Shown one piece after another: positions 12,805-24,958 of a stretch of DNA of 64,000 nucleotides; within the stretch, counting starts at the first letter, position 1; each line of letters starts with the position of its first letter. The stretch comes from Anniella stebbinsi. Taxonomy: Eukaryota; Chordata; Lepidosauria; Squamata; Anniellidae. Position numbers and translations under genes: made by a program. The notes under the pieces are model-generated. The model was not told the origin of the DNA, ran no database searches, and saw only the letters and a list, made by a program, of their open reading frames with translations. The stretch is taken from NCBI GenBank assembly GCA_029215795.1, contig JARDYH010000006.1, forward strand, positions 29,465,501 through 29,529,500. The letters run 5' to 3'.

Positions 12805-13422
12805 TTTTAATTTGGAAACTACCTTCATATCTTACAAGAAGATTTCCATAAATAAACAAGTAAAATAACTCAGGAGTGGGTAGACGAGCTAAAGGCATTG
12901 GTGAAAAACAGTCATTTGAGAGAGATTGACAGAAGGGGAAGTTAAAAGTTGGTGAAGAAACTATTATGTTTGGTTTGTTATATTCTAAGATGCCACATTG
13001 ACCGTTTTGATCTTTTCAGATTAGTTCTGCATCAACATCGTAGGAGTGGCATAAACTAGCATAAAATGAATCTGCATCTTGAGACTCCAATAATCTTAAG
13101 CAAGAAATTCTAGTCAATGTATGCTACATACAATAAAGATATATATAAATTACAGAACTTTTATGTTAATTAGAAGATTAAAGAAAACATGTCCCTCACA
13201 CGTTCATAACTCCAAGTTTACTGCCGAAGATCAGAACATAAGCTAGCTGCCTGCTGGAGTTTAGAAGTCCAGAGTATCTGGCTCCTATCACAGTGCGCAT
13301 TTCACTAGATCACAAATTATCTCGTAACAAACATGTGTTGCTTAGATCTAGTAAGACTGTAGCTTAGTCATGTAGTCTCACCCATTAAAACAGATGGCAT
13401 TTAACAAGATGTTTTATTCCAG
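10655..13422. other. EXOC2 intron, 2.8 kb
   Basis: It holds a G13 run near 11779, a compound (CT)n(CA)n microsatellite (12748-12802) and otherwise AT-rich sequence. A 103-codon minus-strand ORF (12264-12575) shows no family I recognise and has no splice or promoter context; I treat it as chance or an unidentified old repeat. Confidence 0.65.
12748..12802. repeat. Compound microsatellite (CT)n(CA)n
   Basis: About 13 CT units run directly into about 14 CA units without interruption. Confidence 0.97.
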
Positions 13423-13503
13423 CAATCCATCAAAAACTGGAAGCGGATGGAACGGAAAAAGTGGAAGGATCCATGACGCAAAAGCTAGAGAACGTTCTGA
13501 ACC
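13423..13503 (+). CDS. EXOC2: EXOC2 exon 3 of window (~residues 221-248)
   Basis: It encodes [20 protein letters not shown] then KLENVLN, essentially identical to the human sequence. The acceptor is TATTCCAG and the donor GTAAGT. The Ala codon is completed from exon 2 and the last base starts an Arg codon finished by exon 4. The length (81 nt) and phase agree with the human residue spacing. Confidence 0.97.
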
Positions 13504-16500
13504 GTAAGTCTGGTTCATCTAGCCTCACTTGCTTATAGACTTCAGGTTTTATAACAAGTTCAGGTCTCTTTCCTGATATTTATTCCCAAATCAAGAAGAT
13601 ATTTATTCCCAAATCATGATAGTGTTGTAGAAAATTTCAGTAGCTGTAAGATCAGGGTTCTGCCTGAGAAAAAGAGGAACACAGACAACATTTGATCATT
13701 TGATATATTATAGCTGTTCTTTAAGCATTCAAAGAAAGAATTACTAATGTTGATAATGTGAATATTAATTCTGTCAATTGAAATGAGATTCATACAGATA
13801 TGCTGATTTACAGGTATGATGCAGGTTTTTGTAGTGTAGTTTAATAGCATTTATTAAATTATTATCTAAGACTTCCCATTCTATAGAATAACTTTTAATA
13901 TAAACCATGATAAGTTTTTCAAATGGATAATCTTGCAGCCCTATGTTTTTAAAATATTATTCCAATATTGGACGAGTAGCTATTTAGTCTTGGAGATGGA
14001 CTAAGGTTATCAAGTGTTCCTTTTGTACTATGTCATAACATCCTTAGTTATTCCCAAATAGAGTACCTTGGGTGATTATCTATTTTTAGCCAATACAAAG
14101 TTTGAAGCTTTCTCTAAACTTTTCAGGAATATCTTGTGCCTAGGTGCATTTATATCATTGAACACAATTTATAGGACTACTGTTGGTTCAAAGTTTGACC
14201 TATCATCAATACATAACATTCAAAGATTTTCCTCTGGTTCTTTCTTTTTTAAAAAAAAAATAACTGGTCATCTCCACCATAAATGAAAAAATAAACACTT
14301 GCTTTCAAAATAATATTTCTAACAAACCTATCAAACTTTAATTGATTTGCATATTTAAGTTAGAAAAAGAGCATTTTCAGATTTAATTGAGAGTTATTCT
14401 TGTACAATAAAACACAGTATCTGACAATATTAGAGGAAAGTGGTGGAATGGGAAGCACTGGTGCTTTTGACTAATGGTATACTGAAAGGAAATTGTTTTG
14501 CTTTCTGTGATCAGATCTTTTTTCCCCTATTCAGATCTCGATGTTTCCATAATTTAAAGTACCCTAGCTTTCTATTCAAACTAGATAAAGAGGCTTGGAT
14601 TGAAAGATCCCACTACAGGAGTTGGAGGCACAACCACTTTATATGAGATCAGGATGGCCAATTCTTCCTGTCCCTTCTACAGTCCCTTGTACTCCCTGAA
14701 AGGTTGCACTGAGCCTTTATACCAACTTTTCAGGGAGCTGCATACAGAGACTGGAAGTGGTTTCCACCTGCACAATGAAATTTTGGGTTCCAAGCCAATG
14801 GGTTGGATCCAGATTGGCATTTAGCAGACTTCTTCTGCTGGAACAATGTGGGGAGAGGTAATCTTCTCAATTCCTTTTTCTCCCAGCAACTTACTGTGCC
14901 TTTTGAAAAGCTGCTCTGGTGTGCTGGTGGACTCTTTGGGTCAGTATTAGAGGCAACACTTCATTCTTCCAGAGAGGATCCACTGCTAGATCCTGGTGAC
15001 TTCCATGAAAATAATGGCTAATCAGTTACTGACCTCAAGGGAAAAGTTATCTGGGGATAATGTTCATGTTCTTGTTTACTCGTGATGGTCTTACCCGATT
15101 TTCAAAGTCAAAGCTTTCAAAAGGGTTTGATTCAATATATTTATAGTGAGAGCAGAGATTTTGCTTTCTCTAGGTAAAGCCACTAAGTTATCCAGGGTAA
15201 CTTAACCAAAATAATATATACTATTCAGTGCTGCCAGCCTCACTCTCCCAGTTTACTAGCAAGGTATTAACCTTCTCTCACTTCTAAATACCTATGAATC
15301 AAAGTGGCATAGCCTCTTATTTATTTAACTTGGTAGTAGAGGCAAAATAAGAAGAAAAATAGTAGTAAATTAAAATTAGAAGAAAATAAACATTTTAATT
15401 GCTGAAAACTTAAACAACTAGAAAAACCTCAATTCACCCAGCATTTGAAATCATACTTAAATTACATTTTTAAATAATCATCAAATTAAGAATTTAATTT
15501 AATGCAATTGAGGATTGGCTTCTAAATATGTATTACTTCATGTTAACCCAAAGTTGAAATAAAATTGCTTGAATTCCTTCTGCCCTAAAACATTTTTTTA
15601 ATTTGACGTTTTCTTCAAAAGACATGAAATCATCCAGAAAAAACATTTAAGTATGAAGGAATTATTTGCTGTGGTGGTAATGTAACAGTTATAATCAATT
15701 CCCTTTCAAGAGATTCTATATACTCAAGTAAGGAGCAGTGGGATAAATGCCCAGTATGTGCATAATCAAATTATTTTAAAAAGTTAAATTCTTGAGATTC
15801 TGCAAAAGCTCTTTTACTTTGTTTTATATATAAAACTGTCTTCAGTGGAAGGGATGTTTCCCTTAGAGCTATATCAATAAGCACAGAACTGCATCCAGAT
15901 AATTGGCTCACTGTCTGAGAATATGAGCATATTCTGTGAAATCAAAATAAGTGACATGAAGGCATCCCCCCACCACATTTTTTTGAATGGTGGTGAGGGT
16001 GGGAGGGGGAGAGAGAGAGAAATTAAACTTGAAGCACAGCTTGAAGTAGGACTCACAACTGCTTTTGAAAGTAGCAAGCTTTGAACAGTGATACACACCC
16101 AATTATTTTGTCTTGGCCCTCCAAAAACTTGTATTTATAGTTTACTTGTCTGTCGTGTTGGAACTTTTGTTTCCCTATAGGCAAGGTTGGAAGGAAGGAA
16201 GTGCTTGCCCAAATTTGCAACATCTCAGCTCTCTCCATGTCAGGATATCTGGGAGAGGAAGGGTTGTTGTTTTTTAACCTAAGTAATTAAAAATATAGTT
16301 TATCAATATGATGTATGTAGCACTGACGGTTCACTAAAGCCAGAGACAAGATCCAGTTAACTTAAATGGTGCAACAAAAGCCCTGTTCAAATAAGGTGGG
16401 GGGGATTTAAATTTTTTTAAAAAAATTTGCCCAACTTTATACTAGTTTTTGTTTTTTTGTTTTTTGAAAAATAGGTTTGTTAACATATTTATATCTTGTC

Positions 16501-18251
16501 AAATTCCTGATCCGCTTGATCAGAATTGATGCCAGTTGCTCTAATTGGAAGTAATAAACCATTTATCGTTACAGAAGATACTCTTTTTAAAAGCCGATTC
16601 TGAGTAGAAAAGAACTTTTCACTCTTCATAATAACAGGGAGAAGCCTTGTTTTGAATATGCTTAATAATCTTGAAGCTTCTGGACTATTTTGATTCATAT
16701 TTTAAAAGTAGATTTTTACAATGAATAAATGTTAACAAATCCATCTGAGCAATAAATAACTTTTCTCTGAAGTTTGGAAATGTTTTAAACAGTAGATGAA
16801 TAATTGTAGGTAGTTTTTGTGTTTAATCAAATGCATTTAAAGGAACAGCTGATCATTCTACCTTGGCTCAATTCACCATATTTCATTATTTGAATGTAAT
16901 TTTTCATCTTTTAAAATCATAAAATATTCAGTGGGCAGTTTATATTATTTTAGAAGATAGAAATTTAGCAATACAACTTTGAGACATCAGGCAATTGTGG
17001 GGTTTTTTTTCTTCTTCTAACAACCATAAAATGTATAGGACCAATTCTCCTGACAAAACAAAGTTTCTTGCATCAGGGGCTTGAAGCTTCAACAGTGTTT
17101 AAACATTATTTAGATATAACAATTATTTTACAAAGGCTACTTTTAACGTGAGCAGCCCACCCACAGTGTTGACGAGAGAAAATGGCATGCAAGCCACCCA
17201 GTGAGACTGATGTAATTTTTTCATCTTTGCTTAAATTATAGTCACTAGACCAGATAATGTAGAAAGTTTTTTTTTACAGGCAGCCATCAAAAGGGCTAAA
17301 AACATTCACCATTTTCTGGTAGATTAAATATACGTCACAAGTGTTTTTTTTTTAAGTAAAATATTTGCCATCTTATACATATTTATTATGAGAAAAGGGT
17401 GAGGGCTTTTTTGTTTTGTTCATTCTGGAACATGCTTTAGCATAGTACATTGCAATGTGAATATTACAAACTTCTAAATGTAACAAGTGAAAGTTTGAAC
17501 ATGTTCTAATTTAATTTAAATCATTTAAGACAAATCCTCAGTCACTTAAAATGGTTCTTACGTTCCTTGCTCTGAGTGTACTGAAACTAGTCAATGTTGC
17601 TCAAAATTATGGAAACAGAATTGGATCCAGAGCAGAGTCAGAATTGGTGCTTATGTTAGTTACTTCTCTTTGCTGTTTTGATAAATTCCTAAGCTGAACC
17701 ATTTAATGGAATGGAATAAGGGTACCCTTTTTGGCACATTTTCCTGTAAATTGCAGATACCTGTTTCATTCCCCACAAAAGAGCAAATCCCAACTTAGGC
17801 TGCTATCAGTGGTAATAAAATTCATGTTTATTTCATTGTATTCTGTCATAATGAAAGGAATACATTAAGTAATGATCAAATTGCCTATAAGGCACTGCTG
17901 GAACTGTGAAATGTAGCTCTGTAGCCAAAGCAAACTCTAAAATCACCACAATGAATTTAAAGGTCTAGGAGCAAAAGTTGCTTTAATTATACTGTCATTT
18001 CCGCTACATTAAAACACTAAGCAATCAACACTAATAAAATATTATTTTCAGTACATTTGTACAAAAGAAAAAAAGTTTCTATTGCAACTTTAATATATTA
18101 TTTTGTATTTGTTATTGTAGCTGTAATTTATCACTAAAGTAAGCATGATGATCTATTGATTAAATTAAGTATAAGTATAGGTTACTCTGCTCTGCATCAT
18201 ATGCAACTTATTTACAAGTTCATTCCCCCACACTTTTTTTTAAAAAAAAAG
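13504..18251. other. EXOC2 intron, 4.7 kb
   Basis: AT-rich intron. The region 14450-15020 is somewhat richer in GC, with an imperfect inverted repeat (CTCCCTGAAA at ~14691 and TTTTCAGGGAG at ~14727) and three overlapping short + ORFs, possibly an unrecognised MITE. A purine run (GA)n lies near 16010. I see no other features. Confidence 0.6.
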
Positions 18252-18397
18252 GAGCAAGTAATACTGCAGATACCTTGTTCCAGGAGGTTTTGGGTCGCAA
18301 AGACAAGGCAGATTCAACAAGAAATGCTCTCAATGTTCTCCAGCGTTTCAAGTTCCTTTTCAATCTTCCACTGAATATTGAAAGAAACATTCAAAAG
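18252..18397 (+). CDS. EXOC2: EXOC2 exon 4 of window (~residues 248-296)
   Basis: It encodes [19 protein letters not shown], then [20 protein letters not shown] and [10 protein letters not shown], identical or nearly identical to human. The donor is AAG|GTATTT. The acceptor is unusual: a T run is followed by nine A residues immediately before the G, so the -3 position is a purine and the pyrimidine tract is displaced. The phase is fixed by the exon 3 junction (C|GA for Arg), which leaves no other AG in frame. Confidence 0.97.
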
Positions 18398-18490
18398 GTA
18401 TTTGATACTTTAAAATACAGTATACATGTGATTATCTTATCCACAAAATTACAATACGATTTAAGATTAATCTTTTTTGGTTTTTTTAAG

Positions 18491-18572
18491 GGAGATTATG
18501 ATGTAGTCATTAATGACTATGAAAAAGCAAAGTCATTATTTGGGAAGACTGAGGTTCAAGTATTCAAAAGAT
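18491..18572 (+). CDS. EXOC2: EXOC2 exon 5 of window (~residues 297-324)
   Basis: It encodes [19 protein letters not shown] then TEVQVFKR, matching human to the last residue or so. The preceding intron is only 93 nt (18398-18490), the shortest in the window, and is T-rich with acceptor TTTTAAG. The donor is GTGAGT. The last base starts a Tyr codon completed by exon 6. Confidence 0.97.
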
Positions 18573-19380
18573 GTGAGTTTTTTAAAATTTTGTTTACAGT
18601 AATTGTAGTTTTAGGGGAAGAATCATGCAGAGCAAACTGAGGAGTTCTATGTCAGCTTTATCTTCTGTTAATGGCAAACATTTTGCAACATTCAGAATAT
18701 TTACTTAATATCTCTGGCAAGATTTCTATTGCAGAAATGTACACTATTTTGCACTGTATATCATAGTCCTTTTCACATTATGTGACATGAAACAGGTGGA
18801 GTTGTGTGGGATGTGTTTTGGGGGAATATTTGTTTTAAAGCAAAGTTCAAGAGTTGCAGCCCGGAATTTTGTAAAATTATTTAATACATGTCATTCTGGG
18901 GAAGAACTAAAATACAAATTGCTCATGTACTTAGCTGGAGTGCAGAAGGAGGTTCTAAATCCTCGTACAATTTTTCTCTTAATGCTCTTCGTGTTGTTGT
19001 ATATTAAATGTGTTTTATGGACTGGGCAGTATATATTCCTAGATCTATAAATAAAGTGTCACTTTAACACTGAAATAGAATGAGATGAAATTAATGATAA
19101 CATAAATTAAGAGGCTTTGACTCAATAAATAAGAGAAATTCCCAATTCAAGTTCCAATGAAGACTAGACAGAAAAACTGAGAACAATCAACTGTAATGAG
19201 GAAGAAAGTGTTATCAAGGTGATAGTATAATATTCTGCAGTTTTGACTAATAGAAAATGTAGGTAAAATAGATTAAACTTTAGATTAAACTTTAGCTTTC
19301 CACAATTTACGTTCATGAGATTTTATGCTAAGAAAAACAAAAATGGCGTTTCTTTTTTTCTTTTTCTTTTCTAACCATAG
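18573..19380. other. EXOC2 intron, 0.8 kb
   Basis: AT-rich intron ending in a strong pyrimidine tract. An 87-codon + ORF (18787-19050) has no recognised content. I see no other features. Confidence 0.7.
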
Positions 19381-19483
19381 ATTATGCTGAAGTAGAAACA
19401 CGTGTCGAAGCATTAAGGGAACTACTTCTGGATAAATTACTTGAGACTCCATCAACATTGCATGACCAAAAGCGCTATATAAG
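19381..19483 (+). CDS. EXOC2: EXOC2 exon 6 of window (~residues 324-358)
   Basis: It encodes [19 protein letters not shown], then [15 protein letters not shown], the conserved helical segment of SEC5. The acceptor is CTAACCATAG and the donor GTGACC, a weak donor at +4 to +6. Two bases of an Arg codon are left for exon 7. Confidence 0.97.
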
Positions 19484-20254
19484 GTGACCTTTTCATGTTT
19501 TCAAACTTTTAGTAGTTCATTCTATAACGGAAATATTACAACGTGGGGACCATTCTTACCTGTAGAAGTAATGGCATAGTCTCTGTATTTTATTTCCAGG
19601 GTTGCTCCTCCACAAATGGAAGGGCTCATTCCACTGGTGAAAGGAACTAGAGATCAAATGGAGGCTCCCCACTGGATGAAGGGGATGGAGTAGTTTTTGC
19701 TGATTCTTTATTCCCCCCTCTGATGGCCTTGCCTTGCATGTGTTTTAGGGTATTGGGTCTCCTGAACTACCTTTAGGTATAACTCATAACATATGGGGCT
19801 GAAATCTGTGCCATGTTATGTACAGGTGTGTCCTGAAACACAACATATTAAATCTTGCACAAATTTTAGTGTGGTCTACACAAATTAGACACCTTCAAAG
19901 GGTCCTTGCCTCCACCCCAATATGTACTGTTTACATGATAAGGTACATGGCTGATACTAATGCTATTTTATATGGAAATGTGTCCTACATATAAAATACT
20001 AAGTCTGGCATAACTTTACATATACCTTTGTAGATCAGACACTCTTTTTGCATACAAGGTACTTGACTGAAACCTGTGCCATTTTATTTTTTTACAAAAT
20101 ATTGCCATACCCAAAGATTAGGGCTATAATTATCTTAATGCACCTTACCCAAATTGGATGACCTCAGAGAACCTCCCTTTAGTGTACAGCATAAGGTTTA
20201 TGGCTGAAGCCTAATACATGTGATGTGTCAGTGTTCCCTGACACATGAAATAGA

Positions 20255-20332
20255 TCATTGACCATGCTGGCTGGGGGATGATGGGAGTTGAAGTCCAACA
20301 CATCTGGAGGGCATCAGGTTGAGGAAGTCTGA
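20255..20332. mobile_element. Palindromic MITE, half copy
   Basis: It contains CATGCTGGCTGGGGGATGAT, GGGAGTTGAAGTCC and CATCTGGAGGGCATCAGGTT, the right half of the palindromic family seen in full at 21080 and 47452. Confidence 0.65.
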
Positions 20333-20384
20333 AACATACTCTCTGGCATAATTTTAGAGACTCTTCTCCCATTTACACACGGAG

Positions 20385-20605
20385 GGAGCATACCTCTGTG
20401 GTAGAGCACTTGCTTGGTGTGCAAAAAGTCAGAGGTTCAATCCTTGGCATCTCCACTTGAAAAGAAAGAAAAGTATCAGGTAGTAGATGGTACAAAATAC
20501 TTCTGGCAGAGATTCTGGAGAAAACCCGCTGCTAGTTAAAATAGCTAGTACTGGGCTAGATGGACAAATAATTTTGACCTGGTATAAGGTAGCTTTATGT
20601 GTATT
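20385..20605 (+). mobile_element. tRNA-derived SINE
   Basis: The head looks like a tRNA: a box A-like GGTAGAGCACTTGCTTGG region and a box B GGTTCAATCC about 35 bp later. The body follows with CAGGTAGTAGATGGTAC, GGCAGAGATTCTGG and CTGGGCTAGATGGAC, then GGTATAAGGTAGC at the end. This is a SINE family I associate with squamates. It is not a functional tRNA gene because the fold is decayed and the body is retroposon-like. Confidence 0.75.
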
Positions 20606-21079
20606 TCTTTCAGGGAGGGAGTCTGAAGAACTGAGTTAAAGAGATAAAAAGGTTAAAAATGAAGGAATCATCAGATCAGGATCCAGTAAAGAGTTCTTCA
20701 AGAATTCAAGAGTGAAATCATCTGATCTTAGAAAAATATGTAAAGTTCCTAAGATCAGTCTCTGTACCAAAGGACTGGCAATTAGCCAATGTAACTCCAG
20801 TTCTTAAAATGGCATTGAGGGCATTCAGGAAATTACAGACCAGTTAGTGACTAAAGGTAGCATCAGAAAGCATAGAGAAGAACAAGTCCTGGTGAAGAAA
20901 AATTAGCATGGTTTCTGCAGAAGTGAGTCCTGACTCACTAACCTTTTGGAGTCTTAGGAAGCATGTGTATAATGGTGTAGCATACATTTTTTACTTGGAC
21001 TTTCGAAATGTTTTTAATGATGTCTTTTGCACCATTTGGCTCTCCTAACCTATGGGTGTTCGCATTACAGGTTATATCA

Positions 21080-21213
21080 GGGTTCCCTAACCTGGGGTCC
21101 TCCAGATTTTGGGCTTCAACTTCCAGCATTTCTGACCTTTAGCCATGCTGGCTGGGGATGATGAGAGTTGAAGTACAAAACATCTGGAGGGCACCATGGC
21201 TATTGGAAGGCTG
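21080..21213. mobile_element. Palindromic MITE
   Basis: The left arm CCCTAACCTGGGGTCCTCCA and the right arm CATCTGGAGGGCACCATGG are approximately complementary around a GCCATGCTGGCTGGGG centre. The same family occurs at 39546, 47452, 51455 and 58524. Confidence 0.7.
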
Positions 21214-22496
21214 AATTAAGTTATGAGCATGATGTCAGGAAGTTTGCCTGCTTTTCCATCATACAACATGATTTGTCTCAGGTTGAGCATCTGAAGGAGG
21301 GTCCTGTGTACATCTTCTCTCCCTAACCTGTGAGGATGGATAATGAACAAATGTTCTCTTGCCAAACACTTTCTAACAGCTCAGCTTGCTTAGGCAACTG
21401 GAGCTGACACAAGAGCATAAATAATGTTTTAGTGGCTTCCCGCTTTTTCTCTCCGTGAGAGGTGTAAGGGAAATGAAGAGGCAGCACAGCTGAGTGAAAT
21501 GGAAAGATGTAGCAAGGCAGAACAGACGGTGGGAGGTGCTGCACCCCAAGACTGTATGCTATCTGGAAGTATATTTTACAATAACTACTTCTCTTTATCT
21601 CCCTCTATAAAGGATTGGATAAATTAGCTTACATTGCCTTTTCAGCTTTTCATTGAAAGGATAGAAGCCTTGACTACTTAGAGTTAAAAAATGTGCACTG
21701 GCTTAACTATAGCCTTTTATTTATATTATGCCAAGCCCCTCAACATCCATATACTTAGAGAGGACTTAATGAGGCTTAAAACAATTCAGTTTGCTTTGGT
21801 ATGTTACCAGGATACAAGTGCTAGAAGTTCCCTTCCCATTTTTTTCTTCATTGCTGTACATATGTAATAAGGGATTGTCATTAGTTTTGATCCCAGGACC
21901 TGAGGCACATAATACAGCAAACTTAAAAGTGATAATTGCCCAGATGGGGGAATGACCAGGAATCCAATGTGCGTCAGCTTGAGTTCTGTTGAAGACAGGC
22001 AGGATAGAAATGCAATAATGAAATAAATAGTAGTTTACTGCTGCCTATTCTATGGTTTATTATAGCCTTGGAAAATAGTGTAGTGGTATTAGTACAAACC
22101 CATACCAAAAAAAAGGCCGTGACGTGAAAAAATTGAGTCTACAGTCACACAATGGAGTGAAAAAGAAATGAAATTGAATCGTCATAAGCCCATTGTATCA
22201 CCATCACTGGACAATTTTCTCATTTTTCAAATTCAAATTATTTGTATTAATAATTGCACAAGCACAACAGTCTGTAACCAGCTACTAGTGAAGGGGTTTT
22301 TTGGAGGTTTTTTGTTTTGTTTTTTGTATATAGAAGATTAAAGCTTTGCGAATATGATGTTTTTGAAATGACTGAATGTTTGTATTTGTAACCAACCTTG
22401 CTCTCCAAACACCTGAGATTGGCTGCCTTTTTTTATTCTGCTTGGGATCAGGACCTGCATTACTCAGTAGCCTAAAAAATAAACTGGTACATTTTG

Positions 22497-22580
22497 GCTG
22501 CAATCCTATACCCATTTAACTGGATAGTAAGCCGCATTGAGACTAACTTTTAAGTAGCCATTCCTAGAATTGCACTGCCA
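22497..22580. repeat. Palindromic interspersed repeat (CAATCCTATA family)
   Basis: It starts GGCTGCAATCCTATACCCAT and ends CCTAGAATTGCACTGCC, the diverged complementary end. Confidence 0.55.
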
Positions 22581-22940
22581 GCTATAATTTGCTATGGATC
22601 CACATCTTCAGATGCAGTGCTATCCTGAGGTGCAGGTATAGATTCACACAGGTTTTGGGGGCTGGGGATGATGAACATTGATGTCAGGAAATGAATTGCA
22701 GAAAGTATTAGTAGCGCTAAATGTGTGACTAACAGTAGCCATTTACAAAATTGTTGCTTTTAACACATCATTGCATTCACTAGCTAATTAACACATTGAG
22801 TAGAATAAAACACCATGCAGTTCAGGATAACACTACATATATCTGATGGATTTTAGCAGGCTTTAGTCTTTAAAAGCTTATGCAGTCATGAATTTAGTAG
22901 TCTTTAAGGTGTACTACAAGGCTCTGCATTGTTTTTCATT

Positions 22941-23131
22941 GACTTTGTTCAAACTGCACACTAAGCCCCGGTGGTTAAGCATTTTGAGCTAAACATTATG
23001 GCGTTGCATGTTGTGAGAACCATTCATAACCATGGTGGCTTCATAACCATGGTTTAAACATGCTCACTAACCATTTGCTGCAAAAGGGTTCGCGGCCTAA
23101 CCATGGCTTATTGTGTTGTCTGAACAGGGTC
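22941..23131. mobile_element. Non-autonomous DNA transposon (MITE) with terminal inverted repeats, copy 1
   Basis: The left end (GTTCAAACTGCACACTAAGC) and right end (GGCTTATTGTGTTGTCTGAA) are imperfect inverted repeats. The interior has TGGTTAAGCATTTTGAGCTA and ACATGCTCACTAACCATTTG, shared almost exactly with the copy at 51702-51918. Confidence 0.75.
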
Positions 23132-23149
23132 ACTGTAATAATGATTTAG

Positions 23150-23227
23150 GTTGTAATCCTCTACCTATTTACCTGAGAGAAAGCCCATTGAAATCACTTA
23201 CTTTTGAGTAGACATAGGATTGCAATT
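23150..23227. repeat. Palindromic interspersed repeat (CAATCCTATG family)
   Basis: It opens with TTGTAATCCTCTACCTATTT and closes with GAGTAGACATAGGATTGCAA, around GCCCATTGAAATCACTTAC. Confidence 0.6.
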
Positions 23228-23396
23228 ACTACTGCTGGTCTACTAATATTCAAGTCTTTAGAGATGTTTCAGAATTTTGATAGTCCCCTTTTTCCACCCA
23301 TTGAGCAGGGGGGCTCAAAGGAATGCAGGAATGGCATGCTGTGTGTGGTCTGTGTCGTATCCGAGTCTTCATTTCTTGAATATTCTAATTTTACAG

Positions 23397-23515
23397 ATAC
23401 CTTTCTGATCTCCATGCAGAAGGGGACCCAGCTTGGCAATGTATCGGTGCCCAGCATAAATGGATTCTGCAGCTTATGCACAACTGTAAAGAGAGCTATG
23501 TTAAAGAACAGAAAG
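23397..23515 (+). CDS. EXOC2: EXOC2 exon 7 of window (~residues 358-398)
   Basis: It encodes [20 protein letters not shown], then [20 protein letters not shown], matching human [20 protein letters not shown] and what follows. The acceptor is ATTTTACAG and the donor GTAAAT. The last base begins a Gly codon completed 15.7 kb downstream in exon 8. Confidence 0.97.
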
Positions 23516-24644
23516 GTAAATGTATTTCTGTTTTAGAGAAGCGTCTCTGCTTGACCTCACAGTGGAATATATGATTTCTGTTTCTTTGGGCAGCTTTAAT
23601 GAATTTAATTTATACAATTTTTATCAGTCTTATTTTAAAATTAGCTTTACCAATTTTTCTTTGAATTTCTGTCATCTGATACATCATAAGGCTGATTCAT
23701 ACATCACACTCTTAATGAGATTGTACATACATTTGAGTTAACAGTTTCCTGCATTTGCCACTAGAAGAAGGGGGCAGGATGTTTTCTTTCTGGGCCCAGT
23801 AGAGGTTCTGGTGGCTGAGAATTTGTTCTACTACCCCCCTTTCCAGCAGCAACAATATCCATCTACTACTATTATTGCCATCCTTTCTCCTGGTTACCAA
23901 GACAAACAGTACCTACTTAATGGAGAAGTGAATTCGATTTGGCTTTGAGTTGAGTTGGTCCTTAAAATGGTACCATATCTAAAGGCATGAATAAAGCAGG
24001 CATAGTCTGATCCTGGTTTCATATCCTGGTTAGTAAGCAGGGGTTAAATCTGTTTCCCAGTTCAGGTATCAGGAAACTCTGCGTTAATGAAGTTACAATA
24101 TCAGCACTGAAGCTTGGCATGCGATGGAGGAGTGATAGAGAAGTGTGGAGGCATATGTTCTTGGGCAGCTAAACCAAAAATTTCCAGGGTGGTGTCAGAA
24201 AGTGTCAAGGATAAAAATCCAGTTTGGTTGTAAGATGACTCTGTTTTATTGAGCGTAATACAGCTGTATGGAGAGAGTCCAACAGACAAAGAACTTCTCA
24301 ATTGGCAGTGTGAAAAGCAGGTATATTTATACATAGTAGCATTTTAACCAGTTAGCAGTTGGCAACATTCTAAAGCAAAACAAAGATAGATCAAAGAAAA
24401 CTTCTTCATTATACTTTATCAACAGATGGCCCATAACTCTTCTAGCAATGTCAGATTGACCTGGATAGTCAGTCCTCTTTATCAAGCTGGCTTATTTGTC
24501 TCATACTATAACAAAAAGGTCTTGACAGTTAGAATTTCTAGTGAAGCATTTCCTTCTAGTTAAGTAGTTTCAGCATTACAGCACATTCAGACACACCATT
24601 CCAATCCCATCATGCAGTTCACTACATACAGAGGCCTACATATA

Positions 24645-24786
24645 GAGCAGGTATATCAAGGCTTGTGGCCTTGCTTTCTCAGAAGGTATCTAACAATGTG
24701 TTAACCTCCTATTGCCCAGGGAAAGGCAGGGACTATGTGACAGATTTTCAAGTACTCTATTGGTCTCAGGCTCCTCTTTGCCAATT
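24645..24786 (+). repeat. Left inverted terminal repeat of DIRS-like element
   Basis: It includes GAGCAGGT..., a GTGTTAAC block, GGACTATGTGACAGATTTTC and CCTCTTTGCCAATT. It pairs with the complement of 29246-29380 over most of its length with scattered mismatches. Confidence 0.75.
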
Positions 24787-24958
24787 CATTTCTGCTTTTT
24801 GCCCATGAAAGAGCTATTTTTCATTTCTCCTCCAAAAAAAAAAAGCTACTTCTGTTATTACTATCATTCTTTTGGCTATAAAAAGTTTCCTTCTTTAAAA
24901 ACAAAAGTAAACTCTTTTGGTTTCTACTTTTTCTTCTGCTCCTTTTTCACCCTTTATT

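Larger units (their letters stand above)
19484..23396. other. EXOC2 intron, 3.9 kb, repeat-rich
   Basis: It holds a palindromic MITE half copy (20255-20332), a tRNA-derived SINE (20385-20605), a fuller palindromic MITE (21080-21213), two copies of the CAATCCTATG palindromic repeat (22497-22580, 23150-23227) and a TIR-bearing MITE (22941-23131). Nothing coding is seen. Confidence 0.75.

Noticed and set aside
18787..19050. 87-codon + ORF in the intron after exon 5
   Set aside because: No similarity to EXOC2 or any family I know; consistent with chance.
20385..20460. tRNA-like sequences at 20385, 40440 (-), 40655 and 50088
   Set aside because: Box A and B are present but each is the head of a SINE with a retroposon body and 3' tail, so they are not tRNA genes.
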